Origin: Fluctibacter halophilus
Lineage (GTDB): Bacteria > Pseudomonadota > Gammaproteobacteria > Enterobacterales > Alteromonadaceae
Assembly (NCBI RefSeq): GCF_020687825.1
Contig: NZ_JAJEWP010000001.1
Span: 544,078 to 608,077, forward strand
Direction of reading: 5' to 3'
DNA length: 64,000 nucleotides
Shown: positions 1 through 8,455 of the stretch, piece after piece
Position numbering within the stretch: position 1 is the stretch's first letter
How the letters are laid out: every line of letters begins with the position of its first letter
Position numbers and translations under genes: made by a program
The notes under the pieces: generated by a model
Seen by the model: only the letters and a program-made list of their open reading frames with translations
The model's database searches: none
Told to the model about the DNA's origin: nothing

Positions 1-1
1 C

Positions 2-652
2 GAGGAAGCGACCGACGCCTGTTATCACGTGGATGAATCTGAGCGGGCCAAAAATATGGGGCGGGTTTTTTCGGCCTACGTGTATGCCAGTAGCCGGTTT
101 GTGTTTCCGCTGGTGTCAGATCCACTGATGCTCGACATCATCTGGAAATATTTGGGGCGTCGACCGTTGCTGCGCAACCTGCCGGTGATCCAGCACTCAC
201 ATGCCTTGCCTCAATCGAGTCACGATATTCAGCAGCATTTTCATTGCGACAGCGGCTTACACCAGATCAGTTGTATTTACCTGCTGTCCGACTTGACCGA
301 GCAGATGACACATACCGAGTATGCGTTGGCCTCGAACCGTGCGCGTAAGCCGGTGAGTCATTATTACGATCGCTACAGCATTGATGAGTCGTCATTGCAG
401 TCGCAATTTGAAATGGGCACTATCACCGGCAAAGCGGGTGATCTGTTCATTTTTGATGCCGGTAACGGTTATCACCGGGCCAAATTGATACCGCACACCG
501 ATCGTCGGATCATTCATTTGAATTTTACCGCGGGCAGTCACATGGTTAAACCACACTTTCATGTCGATCCGGCACTGTCTGAATTGATTGCTGACCAGAA
601 CATGGCACAATATCGTCAGTCTTTTCAACATCTTGCGGCGGGGAGTAAGTAA
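2..652 (+). CDS. Phytanoyl-CoA dioxygenase (PhyH)-like Fe(II)/2-oxoglutarate oxygenase, 5' end cut off
   Basis: The reading frame is open to the left edge, so the true start is probably outside the window; the first in-frame start codon inside is a GTG at 29. Counting from that GTG, residues 72-74 read H-C-D, the HxD iron-binding motif of the cupin-fold Fe(II)/2-oxoglutarate oxygenases. H149 followed by arginines at 150, 159 and 160 fits the distal iron ligand and co-substrate-binding arginine. The family hydroxylates small molecules, including sugars and lipids. The gene ends one base before the GTG of legB, so it is probably co-transcribed with the glycan cluster and may hydroxylate a sugar or acyl decoration. 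The substrate is unknown. The fold call is fairly safe; the role is inferred only from context. Confidence 0.65.
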   Translation, partial: EEATDACYHVDESERAKNMGRVFSAYVYASSRFVFPLVSDPLMLDIIWKYLGRRPLLRNLPVIQHSHALPQSSHDIQQHFHCDSGLHQISCIYLLSDLTEQMTHTEYALASNRARKPVSHYYDRYSIDESSLQSQFEMGTITGKAGDLFIFDAGNGYHRAKLIPHTDRRIIHLNFTAGSHMVKPHFHVDPALSELIADQNMAQYRQSFQHLAAGSK

Positions 653-653
653 C

Positions 654-1634
654 GTGGCGAAGGTACTGGTAACAGGAGCTGATGGTTTTATCGGTTCCCA
701 TCTCGTTGAGATGTTGGTGAAAAAAGGTCATCAGGTGAAAGCCCTGGTGCAGTATAACTCCTTTAATCACCTCGGCTGGCTGGACAGCAGTCCTGTGCTG
801 TCGCACATCGACGTGGTGTCGGGGGATATCCGCGACGCAGCTTTTTGTCACAACTTGGTTCAGGGGTGTGAAACGGTTTATCATCTGGCTGCTCTGATCG
901 CCATTCCTTATTCTTATGCGGCGCCGCAAAGCTACATTGATACCAATGTTAACGGCACCCTCAATATGTGTCAGGCGGCGCTGGCGGCTGATGTTTCCCG
1001 GTTTATCCAGACATCCACCAGCGAAGTCTACGGTACAGCTCGTTATGTGCCGATTGATGAAGCCCACCCATTGCAGCCGCAGTCTCCCTACAGCGCTTCT
1101 AAGATTGGCGCCGATGCTATCGCACAAAGTTTCTGGCATACCTTCGAACTTCCTTTAACCGTCGCTCGCCCGTTTAACACCTATGGGCCACGACAGTCAG
1201 CCAGAGCTGTTATTCCGACGGTAATCACGCAAATTGCCAGCGGATTGCCCACCTTGCGTCTCGGTGATGTCAGTCCCACCCGGGATTTCAATTACGTTGA
1301 GGATACCTGTGCGGGATTGATGGCGTTGGCTGAGCACAATGTGGCTTTGGGAGAGGCGGTGAATATCGGTTCCAACTATGAAATCTCGATAGGTGACACG
1401 GTGGCGCTGATTAAGTCGCTGATGAACAGTGATATTGTGATTGAAACCGATGAACAGCGCATGCGGCCGTCAGGTTCCGAGGTGTTCAGATTGTGGGCCG
1501 ACAACAGTAAGCTGTCGTCACTGACCGGATTTAGTCCCAGTCACTCCCTGTCTGACGGGCTGGAGAAAACCATTGCCTGGTTTACACAGCAGGACAACCT
1601 GAAAAAGTACAAACCCGGCGAGTACAACGTGTGA
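654..1634 (+). CDS. legB: NAD-dependent 4,6-dehydratase LegB (legionaminic acid pathway)
   Basis: Extended short-chain dehydrogenase/epimerase of 326 residues. The N-terminal Rossmann motif is VTGADGFIGSHL. The catalytic threonine/serine region is STSEVYG and the catalytic pair is YSASK. Conserved stretches such as LAALIAIPYSY, RPFNTYGPRQSARA and SPTRDFNYVEDT match the LegB subfamily rather than PseB. LegB removes water across C4-C6 of a nucleotide-linked GlcNAc, the first committed step toward legionaminic acid. I chose the GTG at 654, which has GGGGAG about 9 bases upstream and follows the previous stop by one base; an earlier in-frame start at 588 would overlap the preceding gene by 65 bases. 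LegC aminotransferase and LegH acetyltransferase, which act next, are not seen in the window. Confidence 0.82.
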   Translation: MAKVLVTGADGFIGSHLVEMLVKKGHQVKALVQYNSFNHLGWLDSSPVLSHIDVVSGDIRDAAFCHNLVQGCETVYHLAALIAIPYSYAAPQSYIDTNVNGTLNMCQAALAADVSRFIQTSTSEVYGTARYVPIDEAHPLQPQSPYSASKIGADAIAQSFWHTFELPLTVARPFNTYGPRQSARAVIPTVITQIASGLPTLRLGDVSPTRDFNYVEDTCAGLMALAEHNVALGEAVNIGSNYEISIGDTVALIKSLMNSDIVIETDEQRMRPSGSEVFRLWADNSKLSSLTGFSPSHSLSDGLEKTIAWFTQQDNLKKYKPGEYNV

Positions 1635-1671
1635 GCCGTTCGTTATCACAGTCTGAGCAGGATTTTACCCT

Positions 1672-2379
1672 ATGAGCCAAGCATTTGAACAATCCCCGTT
1701 GCCCGTTGGGCAGAAGCTGGATAACTTTGAAAAGTACGTACGGCGCCAACAGATAAGCCGGTTTCTGGCCCGTTATGAATTGTTCAAACGCTGTCAGAAC
1801 ATCAAGGGTAGCATTGTTGAGTGTGGTGTTTATCAGGGGGCAGGCGTGATGGCGTGGGCAAAATTATCCGCCATGATGGAACCCTATGCCCTTGACCGGC
1901 GCGTGATTGGGTTTGATTCTTTCGACGGCTTCCCGTCTGTGGCGGAGCAAGACACCGCCCATGCCCAAGACAATGTTGAAATGAAACCTGAGGGACTGGC
2001 CACGGGGGATGCCGTTTACCAGGATCTGCTGGCCTGCATCGCGGAGCACGATGACAACCGTTTCCTCAATCACATCCCCAAAATCGAATTGGTCAAAGGG
2101 GACGCCTGTGCCACTATTCCTGATTTTGTCGCCAATAACCCGCACCTGATCATTAATCTGTTGTTTCTTGATTTTGATCTGTATGAGCCGACCAAAGTCG
2201 CCATTGAGCACCTGTTACCCAGAGTACCTAAAGGCGGTATTGTGGTGTTTGATGAGATCAACAATCCCTGGTGGCCCGGCGAGACCGTTGCTTTGATGGA
2301 ACACGCTGGCCTGTCGCTGAATCAGTTGCAGATAGAGCGGTTCTCTTTTGATCCCAACATCGCTTTTATTCAACTTTAA
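1672..2379 (+). CDS. TylF/MycF-family SAM-dependent O-methyltransferase
   Basis: A 235-residue protein resembling macrocin O-methyltransferases. The SAM-binding segment is around residues 47-58 (IVECGVYQGAGV). The family signature GFDSFDGFP follows near residue 80, and the metal-binding acidic stretch LFLDFDLYEPT and VVFDEIN lie toward the C-terminus. Members of the family methylate hydroxyls of deoxysugars and need Mg2+. The ATG has an AGGA ribosome site and lies 37 bases after legB, in line with the rest of the operon. By context the substrate is likely a hydroxyl of the nonulosonic acid or another sugar of the flagellar glycan; this is inference. There is no signal peptide, so it acts in the cytoplasm. 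Confidence 0.75.
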   Translation: MSQAFEQSPLPVGQKLDNFEKYVRRQQISRFLARYELFKRCQNIKGSIVECGVYQGAGVMAWAKLSAMMEPYALDRRVIGFDSFDGFPSVAEQDTAHAQDNVEMKPEGLATGDAVYQDLLACIAEHDDNRFLNHIPKIELVKGDACATIPDFVANNPHLIINLLFLDFDLYEPTKVAIEHLLPRVPKGGIVVFDEINNPWWPGETVALMEHAGLSLNQLQIERFSFDPNIAFIQL

Positions 2380-2391
2380 GAAGCTAACGCC

Positions 2392-3075
2392 ATGGACACC
2401 AAACACCAATATTGGGAACAGAGCTATCAACGCAACGAAAACTGCATTCTGTTCCCGAAAGAAGAATGTGTGAAATTCCTGTCGCGTTTTGTGCGCGCCA
2501 AAGCCCCCGATGGAAGTTTTGTTGAGAAGCTGGCGTCCCATCCGCTCAAAGGTCTGGACTTTGGTTGTGGCATGGGGCGACAAACCCAATTGCTGCATGA
2601 GTTCGGTATTGAAGGTGTGGGTGTTGATATTTCCACCGTAGCCATCGATAAGGCCCGCCAGTTGTATGCTGACATCGCTGATGCTTTTGTGGCCATCGAG
2701 CCAGGCGGCAGTTTACCCTTCTCAGACCAGACATTTGACATCGCCATGGCCGAGTCGGTGCTGGACAGTATGTCGTTTGAACTGGCACGCCATGCCTTGC
2801 AGGAGCTGTCCCGGGTCGTTAAGTCGCGACTGTTTATCAGTGTGATTTCCCACCGTTGCAATCATGACGGGGATTACCAGGCCGTTGATGAAGTGGTTAC
2901 CACCTTGCATGAGCAAGGGACCATACAGAGCTACTATGATGATGCGCGTATCCAGGCACTGATCGCAGGCACCGGATTCAGTGTGGAATGGCACAACCTG
3001 CACATGGAATACATCAATTCACCGGAAGTGACCGTGGGGCGGCACTACCTGGTGTTGAATAAGTCGGGTGCCTAA
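2392..3075 (+). CDS. Class I SAM-dependent methyltransferase (Methyltransf_11/25 type)
   Basis: A 227-residue protein with a canonical class I SAM motif I (LDFGCGMGRQT, about residues 50-60), an acidic loop (GVDIS) and the post-motif AESVLDSM. It starts with ATG 12 bases after the TylF-like gene. The family covers C-, N- and O-methylation, so the acceptor cannot be told from sequence. Two methyltransferases side by side suggest two methyl groups on the final glycan, or one on the sugar and one on an acyl substituent. Its stop lies just before the GTG of the ATP-grasp gene. Confidence 0.7.
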   Translation: MDTKHQYWEQSYQRNENCILFPKEECVKFLSRFVRAKAPDGSFVEKLASHPLKGLDFGCGMGRQTQLLHEFGIEGVGVDISTVAIDKARQLYADIADAFVAIEPGGSLPFSDQTFDIAMAESVLDSMSFELARHALQELSRVVKSRLFISVISHRCNHDGDYQAVDEVVTTLHEQGTIQSYYDDARIQALIAGTGFSVEWHNLHMEYINSPEVTVGRHYLVLNKSGA

Positions 3076-3076
3076 C

Positions 3077-3985
3077 GTGACCGCGATTTTTATCGAAGCG
3101 GTGGGGGGACTGACCAGCGGATATCTGATTGATGCCATACACAGTGCCGGCTACCGTTGCATTGGCAGCGACATCTCGGCAGCGTCAGCGGGCGCGGTGA
3201 GGGTCGATGCCTTTGTTGAGTTGCCGACCTATGACGATCCCGCATTGTGGGATGCGGTTACCTCAGCATTGACACAACACCGGGTGTCTTTGGTGATCCC
3301 GACCTTTGACGAAATGCTATCCGGCTGGTCTGCCCGTCGCGAGGACTTTAAAGCGATGGGCGTTGAGGTGCTGATATCCCCGCAGGAAACGGTCAATCAG
3401 TGTGTCGATAAGTGGCAAACCGCACAGTTGTTTGCCCGTGCCGGGTTGCCGGCACCTGCAACGTCGCTGCAACCGACCTATGCTCTGTTCAAACCCCGTG
3501 AAGGACGTGGAAGTACCGGTATTTATCAGGCCACCGATGAACAACGTGCCAGCGGTGCATTGCCGCAGGGTTATATCAGCCAACAGGTCGTCAGTGGCGT
3601 CGAATACACCATCGACTGTTTGTTTGATGCGCAAGGTGAGCCGATATACATCGTGCCGCGCAGACGCCTGCAGGTCAAAGACGGAAAATCCCTGGGTGGC
3701 GTTGTCGAAGCGCAGCCCGCCATTGTGAAGTACATTAAGCAGCTGGCAACAACGGTCCAGTTTTGTGGGCCAATCAATGTGCAGTGTTTTGTCGACGGGG
3801 ACGATATCTGGTTCATAGAAATCAATCCTCGTTTGGGCGGAGGCAGCGGGTTGGGTATGGCGGCAACGGAAAACTGGATCCCGCTGTTTGTAAAGCATTG
3901 GTGTGAGGGCAAAGGTTTGTCCGCCGATGCGCCCGTTCAATATGGCATGCGTATGTTTCGCCAGTATCGGGAAGTGTACCAGTGA
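3077..3985 (+). CDS. ATP-grasp carboxylate-amine ligase family protein
   Basis: About 302 residues with the ATP-grasp layout: an N-terminal CarB-like Rossmann half, then a nucleotide loop (FKPREGRGSTGIY) and the C-terminal metal-binding strand EINPRLGGGSGLG. ATP-grasp enzymes activate a carboxylate as acyl phosphate and join it to an amine. Next to a PIG-L deacetylase and nonulosonic acid genes, a plausible job is adding an amino acid or other acid to a free amino group of the sugar, but this is inference. GTG codons at 3068 and 3077 are both possible starts; I chose 3077 because the 3068 start overlaps the previous gene. The TGA overlaps the GTG of the next gene, indicating translational coupling. 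Confidence 0.68.
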   Translation: MTAIFIEAVGGLTSGYLIDAIHSAGYRCIGSDISAASAGAVRVDAFVELPTYDDPALWDAVTSALTQHRVSLVIPTFDEMLSGWSARREDFKAMGVEVLISPQETVNQCVDKWQTAQLFARAGLPAPATSLQPTYALFKPREGRGSTGIYQATDEQRASGALPQGYISQQVVSGVEYTIDCLFDAQGEPIYIVPRRRLQVKDGKSLGGVVEAQPAIVKYIKQLATTVQFCGPINVQCFVDGDDIWFIEINPRLGGGSGLGMAATENWIPLFVKHWCEGKGLSADAPVQYGMRMFRQYREVYQ

Positions 3986-4602
3986 CCTTGTCTGCGGTGG
4001 TTTTTGATTTGGATAACTCGTTGTACCCGGAAACCGATTATCTGCTCGGGGTGCTGAGATACTTTGGGCAGCAATACGACATCGATGTTGCCCCTGCGTT
4101 GGCGGCCTATCGGCCGGATATGCGCAATCCTGGCTCCGATATTCTGGGGCATCTGTTGACGCTGGCGGGCTGTATGACACCGCAAAATCATCAACGGCTG
4201 TTTTCGTTGTACACCTCGGCACCCCTGACGCTGGCCCTTTACCCGCAGGCAGAGCCACTGCTTAAAGCGTTAAGAAGTCAGGGGGTGAAACTGGGTGTGC
4301 TGACCAATGGTATTGTTGCGGTGCAGAGAAACAAGGTGGCCAGCCTGGGACTTGACGCGTGGGTGGATGGTGTATGTTATGCCCGTGAGTTGGGGGCAGA
4401 AAAAGAAAAGCCTCATCCTGAGGCATTTTCCCGCTGCTGTGCCATGCTCGGTGTACCTGCCGAACAGGCCCTAATGGTTGGTGATGACTGGAACAATGAT
4501 ATTCAAGGCGCCCAAGCCGTTGGCATGCAGACCTTCTGGCTGGAACATGACAATGGACGTAGCTTGGCAGAAATGAAAATGTGGTTGAATCAACATGCAT
4601 GA
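3982..4602 (+). CDS. HAD-superfamily (subclass IA) phosphatase
   Basis: A 206-residue HAD hydrolase. Motif I is FDLDNSLYPE with nucleophile and acid aspartates near residues 9 and 11, motif II is LTNG, motif III is the lysine in EKEKPHP, and motif IV is VGDDWNNDIQGA. The DLDNSLYP variant resembles pyrimidine 5'-nucleotidase-like HAD proteins. Starts at a GTG that overlaps the ATP-grasp stop, and ends inside the start of the LegG-like gene. It could remove phosphate from a sugar or nucleotide intermediate of the pathway. A phosphatase is used upstream in the GDP-type legionaminic route, but sequence alone does not identify the substrate. Confidence 0.7.
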   Translation: MTLSAVVFDLDNSLYPETDYLLGVLRYFGQQYDIDVAPALAAYRPDMRNPGSDILGHLLTLAGCMTPQNHQRLFSLYTSAPLTLALYPQAEPLLKALRSQGVKLGVLTNGIVAVQRNKVASLGLDAWVDGVCYARELGAEKEKPHPEAFSRCCAMLGVPAEQALMVGDDWNNDIQGAQAVGMQTFWLEHDNGRSLAEMKMWLNQHA

Positions 4603-5767
4603 CACAAAAAAAATACTGGCAGTAACCGGTATACGTTCCGAATACGACATTCTTTTTCCGGTCATCGATGGATTGCGACAGTCGCCGGACTTTGATGTCG
4701 AGGTGGTGGTGTGCGGGGCCCATTTGTCTGCCCAACACGGTGACACGCAGACAAAGATACTCGAAGATGGATTCGTCATCGCCGATCGGATTGATTCGTT
4801 GTATGCCACCGAGCGACTGACCCAGCGACCCAAAGGGATCAGTGCACTGATCAGTGGGTTGAGCCAGACCGTGGAGCGGGTTAAACCGGATTTCCTGCTA
4901 GTCGTTGGGGATCGGGAAGAGAGTATCGCCACAGCGCTGGTTGGTAATTACATGGATGTGCTGGTTGCGCACATTGGCGGCGGCGATCCGGTATTCGGTA
5001 ATGCGGATGATCCGGTCAGAATGGCGGTCAGCAAGCTTGCCCACATCCACTTTGCTACAGCTGAGCCCTATGCGGAAAATCTGCACCGTTTGGGCGAAGA
5101 AGCCCATCGCATTTGTTTCAGCGGTACCCCAGGATTGGACAACATTGTCAATGAACCGCACATCGGCCTGGACAAAGTGTCAGATTTCATCGGAACGGCA
5201 TTGCACGATTACGTGGTTGTGTTAAAGCATCCGTTGTCCAGCGAACAGGCCGATGCGGCTGCGCAGATGCGTGTCACGTTGCAGGCGGTATCATCGTTTT
5301 GTCAGCAGCATCACTTTAAGGCGGTGGTGATCCAATCCAACAGCGATCCGGGGGCCAATGCGATGGCTGAAGTGACGCAATCATTTCGCAGTGACGCTTG
5401 TGTGTTTTGTCACACTCTGCCGCGGGAGATATTTGTTAACCTGATGCGTCATGCCAAAGTGCTGATTGGTAACTCCAGTATGGGTATTCTGGAAGCGCCG
5501 ACTTATGGACTGCCGGTTGTGAATGTCGGTCACCGCCAACAGGGACGTCTGAATGCAGGGAATGTTGAGTTTGTCGAATACGACGTTGGGTTGATACAGT
5601 CAGCAATCCAAAAAGCCGCATTGGATGGTGCCTATAGAGAGACCATTAAACAGATCCGCAGCCCCTATGGCGATGGCCATGCCGCGCAGCGGATTGTAGA
5701 TTTTTTGTCAGCCATTGAGCGAAAAGATTTTGCAAAATGGCACATGAAACGACAACTGGTAGGGTAG
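4595..5767 (+). CDS. legG: Hydrolysing nucleotide-sugar 2-epimerase, LegG/NeuC-like
   Basis: A 390-residue member of the UDP-GlcNAc 2-epimerase fold (GT-B like). The N-terminus carries TGIRSEYD, then VVGDREES and HIGGGDPVFGN with RMAVSKLAHIHF, the segments that surround the active site of NeuC/LegG. LegG removes the nucleotide and inverts C2, giving a free 2,4-diacetamido-2,4,6-trideoxy-mannose for LegI. One oddity: the segment usually read as HxGGE in hydrolysing epimerases is HIGGGD here. The ATG at 4595 overlaps the HAD stop. Together with LegI and LegF it points to a legionaminic rather than pseudaminic product, because PseG is an unrelated enzyme. Confidence 0.78.
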   Translation: MHDTKKILAVTGIRSEYDILFPVIDGLRQSPDFDVEVVVCGAHLSAQHGDTQTKILEDGFVIADRIDSLYATERLTQRPKGISALISGLSQTVERVKPDFLLVVGDREESIATALVGNYMDVLVAHIGGGDPVFGNADDPVRMAVSKLAHIHFATAEPYAENLHRLGEEAHRICFSGTPGLDNIVNEPHIGLDKVSDFIGTALHDYVVVLKHPLSSEQADAAAQMRVTLQAVSSFCQQHHFKAVVIQSNSDPGANAMAEVTQSFRSDACVFCHTLPREIFVNLMRHAKVLIGNSSMGILEAPTYGLPVVNVGHRQQGRLNAGNVEFVEYDVGLIQSAIQKAALDGAYRETIKQIRSPYGDGHAAQRIVDFLSAIERKDFAKWHMKRQLVG

Positions 5768-6439
5768 ATGAAAAACGTTTTGGTGGTTGCTCCACACCCG
5801 GATGATGAAAGCATTGGTTGCGGTGGTACATTGCTCAGACTGGCGCAAGCAGGCGCACGCCTGCATTGGTTAATTGTGACTGACATGGCGTCGAGCGAAC
5901 AGTATCCTCGCGAGGCTGTTGCACGTCGCCAACAAGAGATAGAGCAGGTTGCCGGGTATTATGGCTTTGAGCAGGTCGAGCAGTTGTCTTATGCACCGGC
6001 ACAGCTGGATCAATACCCCGAAGGTGACCTGGTGGCGGATATTGCCCGCATTGTCTCTGACATCAAGCCTGATACGGTGTTTTTCCCCCATGGCGGGGAT
6101 GTGCACGGCGATCATCGTCGCGTGCACCAGGCTGTCGTGTCGGCCACCAAACAATTCAGACACCCGTATATTCGCCAGTTGTTGGCCTATGAAACCCTGT
6201 CTGAAACGGATTTTGGTGTCAGTCGTGAAGGAGCATTCTGGCCCAATCTTTTTATCGATGTTTCGGATTTCATGACCCAGAAACAGCGTGTTCTGGCTAC
6301 CTATGCATCAGAGATACAGCCTTTCCCCTTTCCCCGCAGTGAACAGGCCGTTGATGCGCAAGGGCGGTTAAGAGGGGTACAGGCCAATGTTGCCTATGCC
6401 GAGGCCTTTATGTTGCTCAAAGGAGTGATCATCGAATGA
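5768..6439 (+). CDS. PIG-L/LmbE family zinc N-deacetylase
   Basis: A 223-residue LmbE-like protein. The zinc motif PHPDDE sits near residues 9-14 with GCGGT after it, and the second metal segment HGDHRRVH lies near residues 116-123. Enzymes of this family remove acetyl groups from N-acetylated sugars. The ATG directly follows the legG stop, and the gene overlaps legI by four bases, so it is locked between the epimerase and the synthase. This position suggests it acts on the pathway sugar, perhaps freeing an amino group for a different acyl substituent, for example by the ATP-grasp ligase upstream. That order of events is inference. Confidence 0.75.
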   Translation: MKNVLVVAPHPDDESIGCGGTLLRLAQAGARLHWLIVTDMASSEQYPREAVARRQQEIEQVAGYYGFEQVEQLSYAPAQLDQYPEGDLVADIARIVSDIKPDTVFFPHGGDVHGDHRRVHQAVVSATKQFRHPYIRQLLAYETLSETDFGVSREGAFWPNLFIDVSDFMTQKQRVLATYASEIQPFPFPRSEQAVDAQGRLRGVQANVAYAEAFMLLKGVIIE

Positions 6440-7506
6440 GTGTGTTGGTCATTGCTGAAATCGGCGTCAACCATGACGGTGATATGGAGAAAGCCAAAGC
6501 ATTGATCGATGCGGCAAAGGCAGCGGGTGCCGATCGGGTTAAGTTCCAGTCGTTTGTTACCCGGTCCCTGGTCACCGATGATGCGCCGACAGCCGATTAT
6601 CAGCGGGCGCTATCCGCTGAAAAACAACAAGCTGCTTTGTTGGCCAAATTGGAATTGTCCTTTGATCAACAGTTGGCCTTGTACGAGTACGCCAAGGGCC
6701 AGCAAATCCCGTTTCTTTCCACGCCATTCGACCATGAAAGCTTGGACTTTTTGACCCAAACGCTATCGTTGCCGCTGCTAAAGCTTTCTTCCGGCGACCT
6801 GACCAACGGACCCTTATTGCTCTCCGCCGCCCGCAGCTCAAGCCAGCTGATTTTATCGACAGGCATGGCCAGCATGGCGGATATCGAGCAGGCGCTGAAA
6901 GTGGTCGCGTTCGGGGCTCTGCATGCTGACAAGTCCCCCACAAGCGCCCAGTTGGAAAGTATGTTGGCCACAGACGGTGTGTGGGAATTGCTGGCGCAAA
7001 AGGTGGTGTTATTGCATTGCACCAGCGCTTATCCGACGCCAGCAGAGGAAGCCAACCTCAGTGCCATTACCACACTGAAAAATGCCTTTCCGGTTCCGGT
7101 TGGCTATTCGGATCACACCATGGGCACGGCGGGGGCCATCGGAGCTGTGGCGCTGGGAGCAAGCGTGATTGAAAAACACATTACGCTGGATTGTACATCA
7201 CCAGGCCCCGATCATGCCGCCTCGATAGAGCCGGATACCTTTGCTGATATGGTTAAGGGGATCCGTTTTATGCAGCAGGCACTGGGCAGTGGCGTGAAGT
7301 TTCCGTCAGCCAGTGAGCTGGATACGCGAGTCCCGGCGCGCAAAAGCCTGGTCGCGCTCAAGCCCATCAAAGCCGGTGAATCGTTCACGTCCCAGAACCT
7401 GGGCTGCAAACGTCCCGGTAACGGTATGTCGCCGATGCTGTACTGGTCGGTGCTGGGAAAAACGGCGCGGCGAGACTACGCCATAGGTGATTTGCTGGAT
7501 GAATGA
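6436..7506 (+). CDS. legI: N,N'-diacetyllegionaminate synthase LegI (NeuB family)
   Basis: A 356-residue NeuB-family synthase that condenses phosphoenolpyruvate with a six-carbon sugar to make a nine-carbon nonulosonic acid. The TIM barrel shows AEIGVNHDG near the N-terminus, KFQSF, FLSTPFD, LKLSSGDL, ILSTGMA, LHCTSAYP, GYSDHT and EKHIT, all conserved family stretches. The C-terminal part (from about residue 290) is an SAF domain with RKSLVAL and AGE. An insertion of about 30 residues between STGMA and LLHCTSAYP is longer than in many NeuB proteins. ATGA overlap with the PIG-L gene shows coupling. The exact sugar (legionaminate or a derivative) cannot be decided here. Confidence 0.85.
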   Translation: MSVLVIAEIGVNHDGDMEKAKALIDAAKAAGADRVKFQSFVTRSLVTDDAPTADYQRALSAEKQQAALLAKLELSFDQQLALYEYAKGQQIPFLSTPFDHESLDFLTQTLSLPLLKLSSGDLTNGPLLLSAARSSSQLILSTGMASMADIEQALKVVAFGALHADKSPTSAQLESMLATDGVWELLAQKVVLLHCTSAYPTPAEEANLSAITTLKNAFPVPVGYSDHTMGTAGAIGAVALGASVIEKHITLDCTSPGPDHAASIEPDTFADMVKGIRFMQQALGSGVKFPSASELDTRVPARKSLVALKPIKAGESFTSQNLGCKRPGNGMSPMLYWSVLGKTARRDYAIGDLLDE

Positions 7507-8455
7507 CGTTGTATCAAACTACCGATGTCTGATCATTGGCAGTGGTAATATTGCGAAACGCCATGCCAGAAACCTTCGTCTGCTGGCACCGCACATCGAA
7601 ATACACACTGTGGCGACCCGTGATTGTACCGATCATATACTTGAAAGCGCCTGTAACGCGGGTTTGGCCTTCGCAATCATTGCTTCTCCTGCTCCTTATC
7701 ATGTTCAGCAGACTGATTTGTTGGTTCGCAGAGGTGTCAGGGTGTTGGTTGAGAAGCCATTAGCTACTTCCAGTGAAGAGGCCATGCCACTGCTTTCACT
7801 GTCCGAGGCACATCTCATTTCTGTTGGCTATTGCATGCGTTTTCTGGAGCCAACACGCATTATCAAGTCAATGCTTGCTGATAACGAATTGTTTCGACCC
7901 TTCAGTGTTCAGGTTGCCGTTGGCCAGGATCTCAGAACGTGGCGTCCACACATTGACTATCGAGAATCAGTGTCAGCGCAGGCTTCATTAGGCGGCGGTG
8001 TATTGCTTGAGATGAACCATGAACTTGATTTGCTGCAATGGTGGTTTGGCGCCCTGCACGTTGATCATTGCCGTATCAGGAATACTGGCTTTCTGGACAT
8101 AGATGTTGAAGATATTGTCGATGCGCAGCTGCACACCAGTAGCGGCGTTTGTGTACAGGTACATTTGGACTTTCTGCAACTCTCCCCCCAACGACAGATA
8201 ACCTTGATTGCCCATCAAGGCCGACTGGTATGGAATTTGCTGAATCAGACACTGATTCTGGAGAACGAACAAGGTCAGACAATGCTGTATCAGGGGCAAT
8301 CTACCGATTATGACATGATGTACAAGGATATGATGATGGCCTTTGTTGATACTCACATGTCTCGGCAATCATGCGCATCAATTGAAGAAGCGTTTAGGGT
8401 TTTGACGGTTATTGATGCAATGAAAGGCTGCGAAAATATCGGAGGTGGTCAATGA
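7499..8455 (+). CDS. Gfo/Idh/MocA-family NAD(P)-dependent oxidoreductase
   Basis: About 318 residues. The Rossmann motif is IIGSGNIAKRH and the family EKP motif (VEKPLATS) lies near residue 91, followed by GYCMRF and a C-terminal alpha/beta domain with GGGVLLEMNHELD. Members oxidise or reduce sugars or sugar acids. I chose the ATG at 7499, with AGGTGA upstream, rather than the GTG at 7487. The gene overlaps the legI stop and the legF start. From here to about 9892 the bases become visibly richer in A and T. Gfo/Idh genes are commonly found beside nonulosonic acid genes, but the reaction is unknown. Confidence 0.72.
   Translation: MNDVVSNYRCLIIGSGNIAKRHARNLRLLAPHIEIHTVATRDCTDHILESACNAGLAFAIIASPAPYHVQQTDLLVRRGVRVLVEKPLATSSEEAMPLLSLSEAHLISVGYCMRFLEPTRIIKSMLADNELFRPFSVQVAVGQDLRTWRPHIDYRESVSAQASLGGGVLLEMNHELDLLQWWFGALHVDHCRIRNTGFLDIDVEDIVDAQLHTSSGVCVQVHLDFLQLSPQRQITLIAHQGRLVWNLLNQTLILENEQGQTMLYQGQSTDYDMMYKDMMMAFVDTHMSRQSCASIEEAFRVLTVIDAMKGCENIGGGQ

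Noticed and set aside
3317-4258. Minus-strand frame of 313 codons
   Set aside because: Antisense to the ATP-grasp and HAD genes, both of which have intact motifs.
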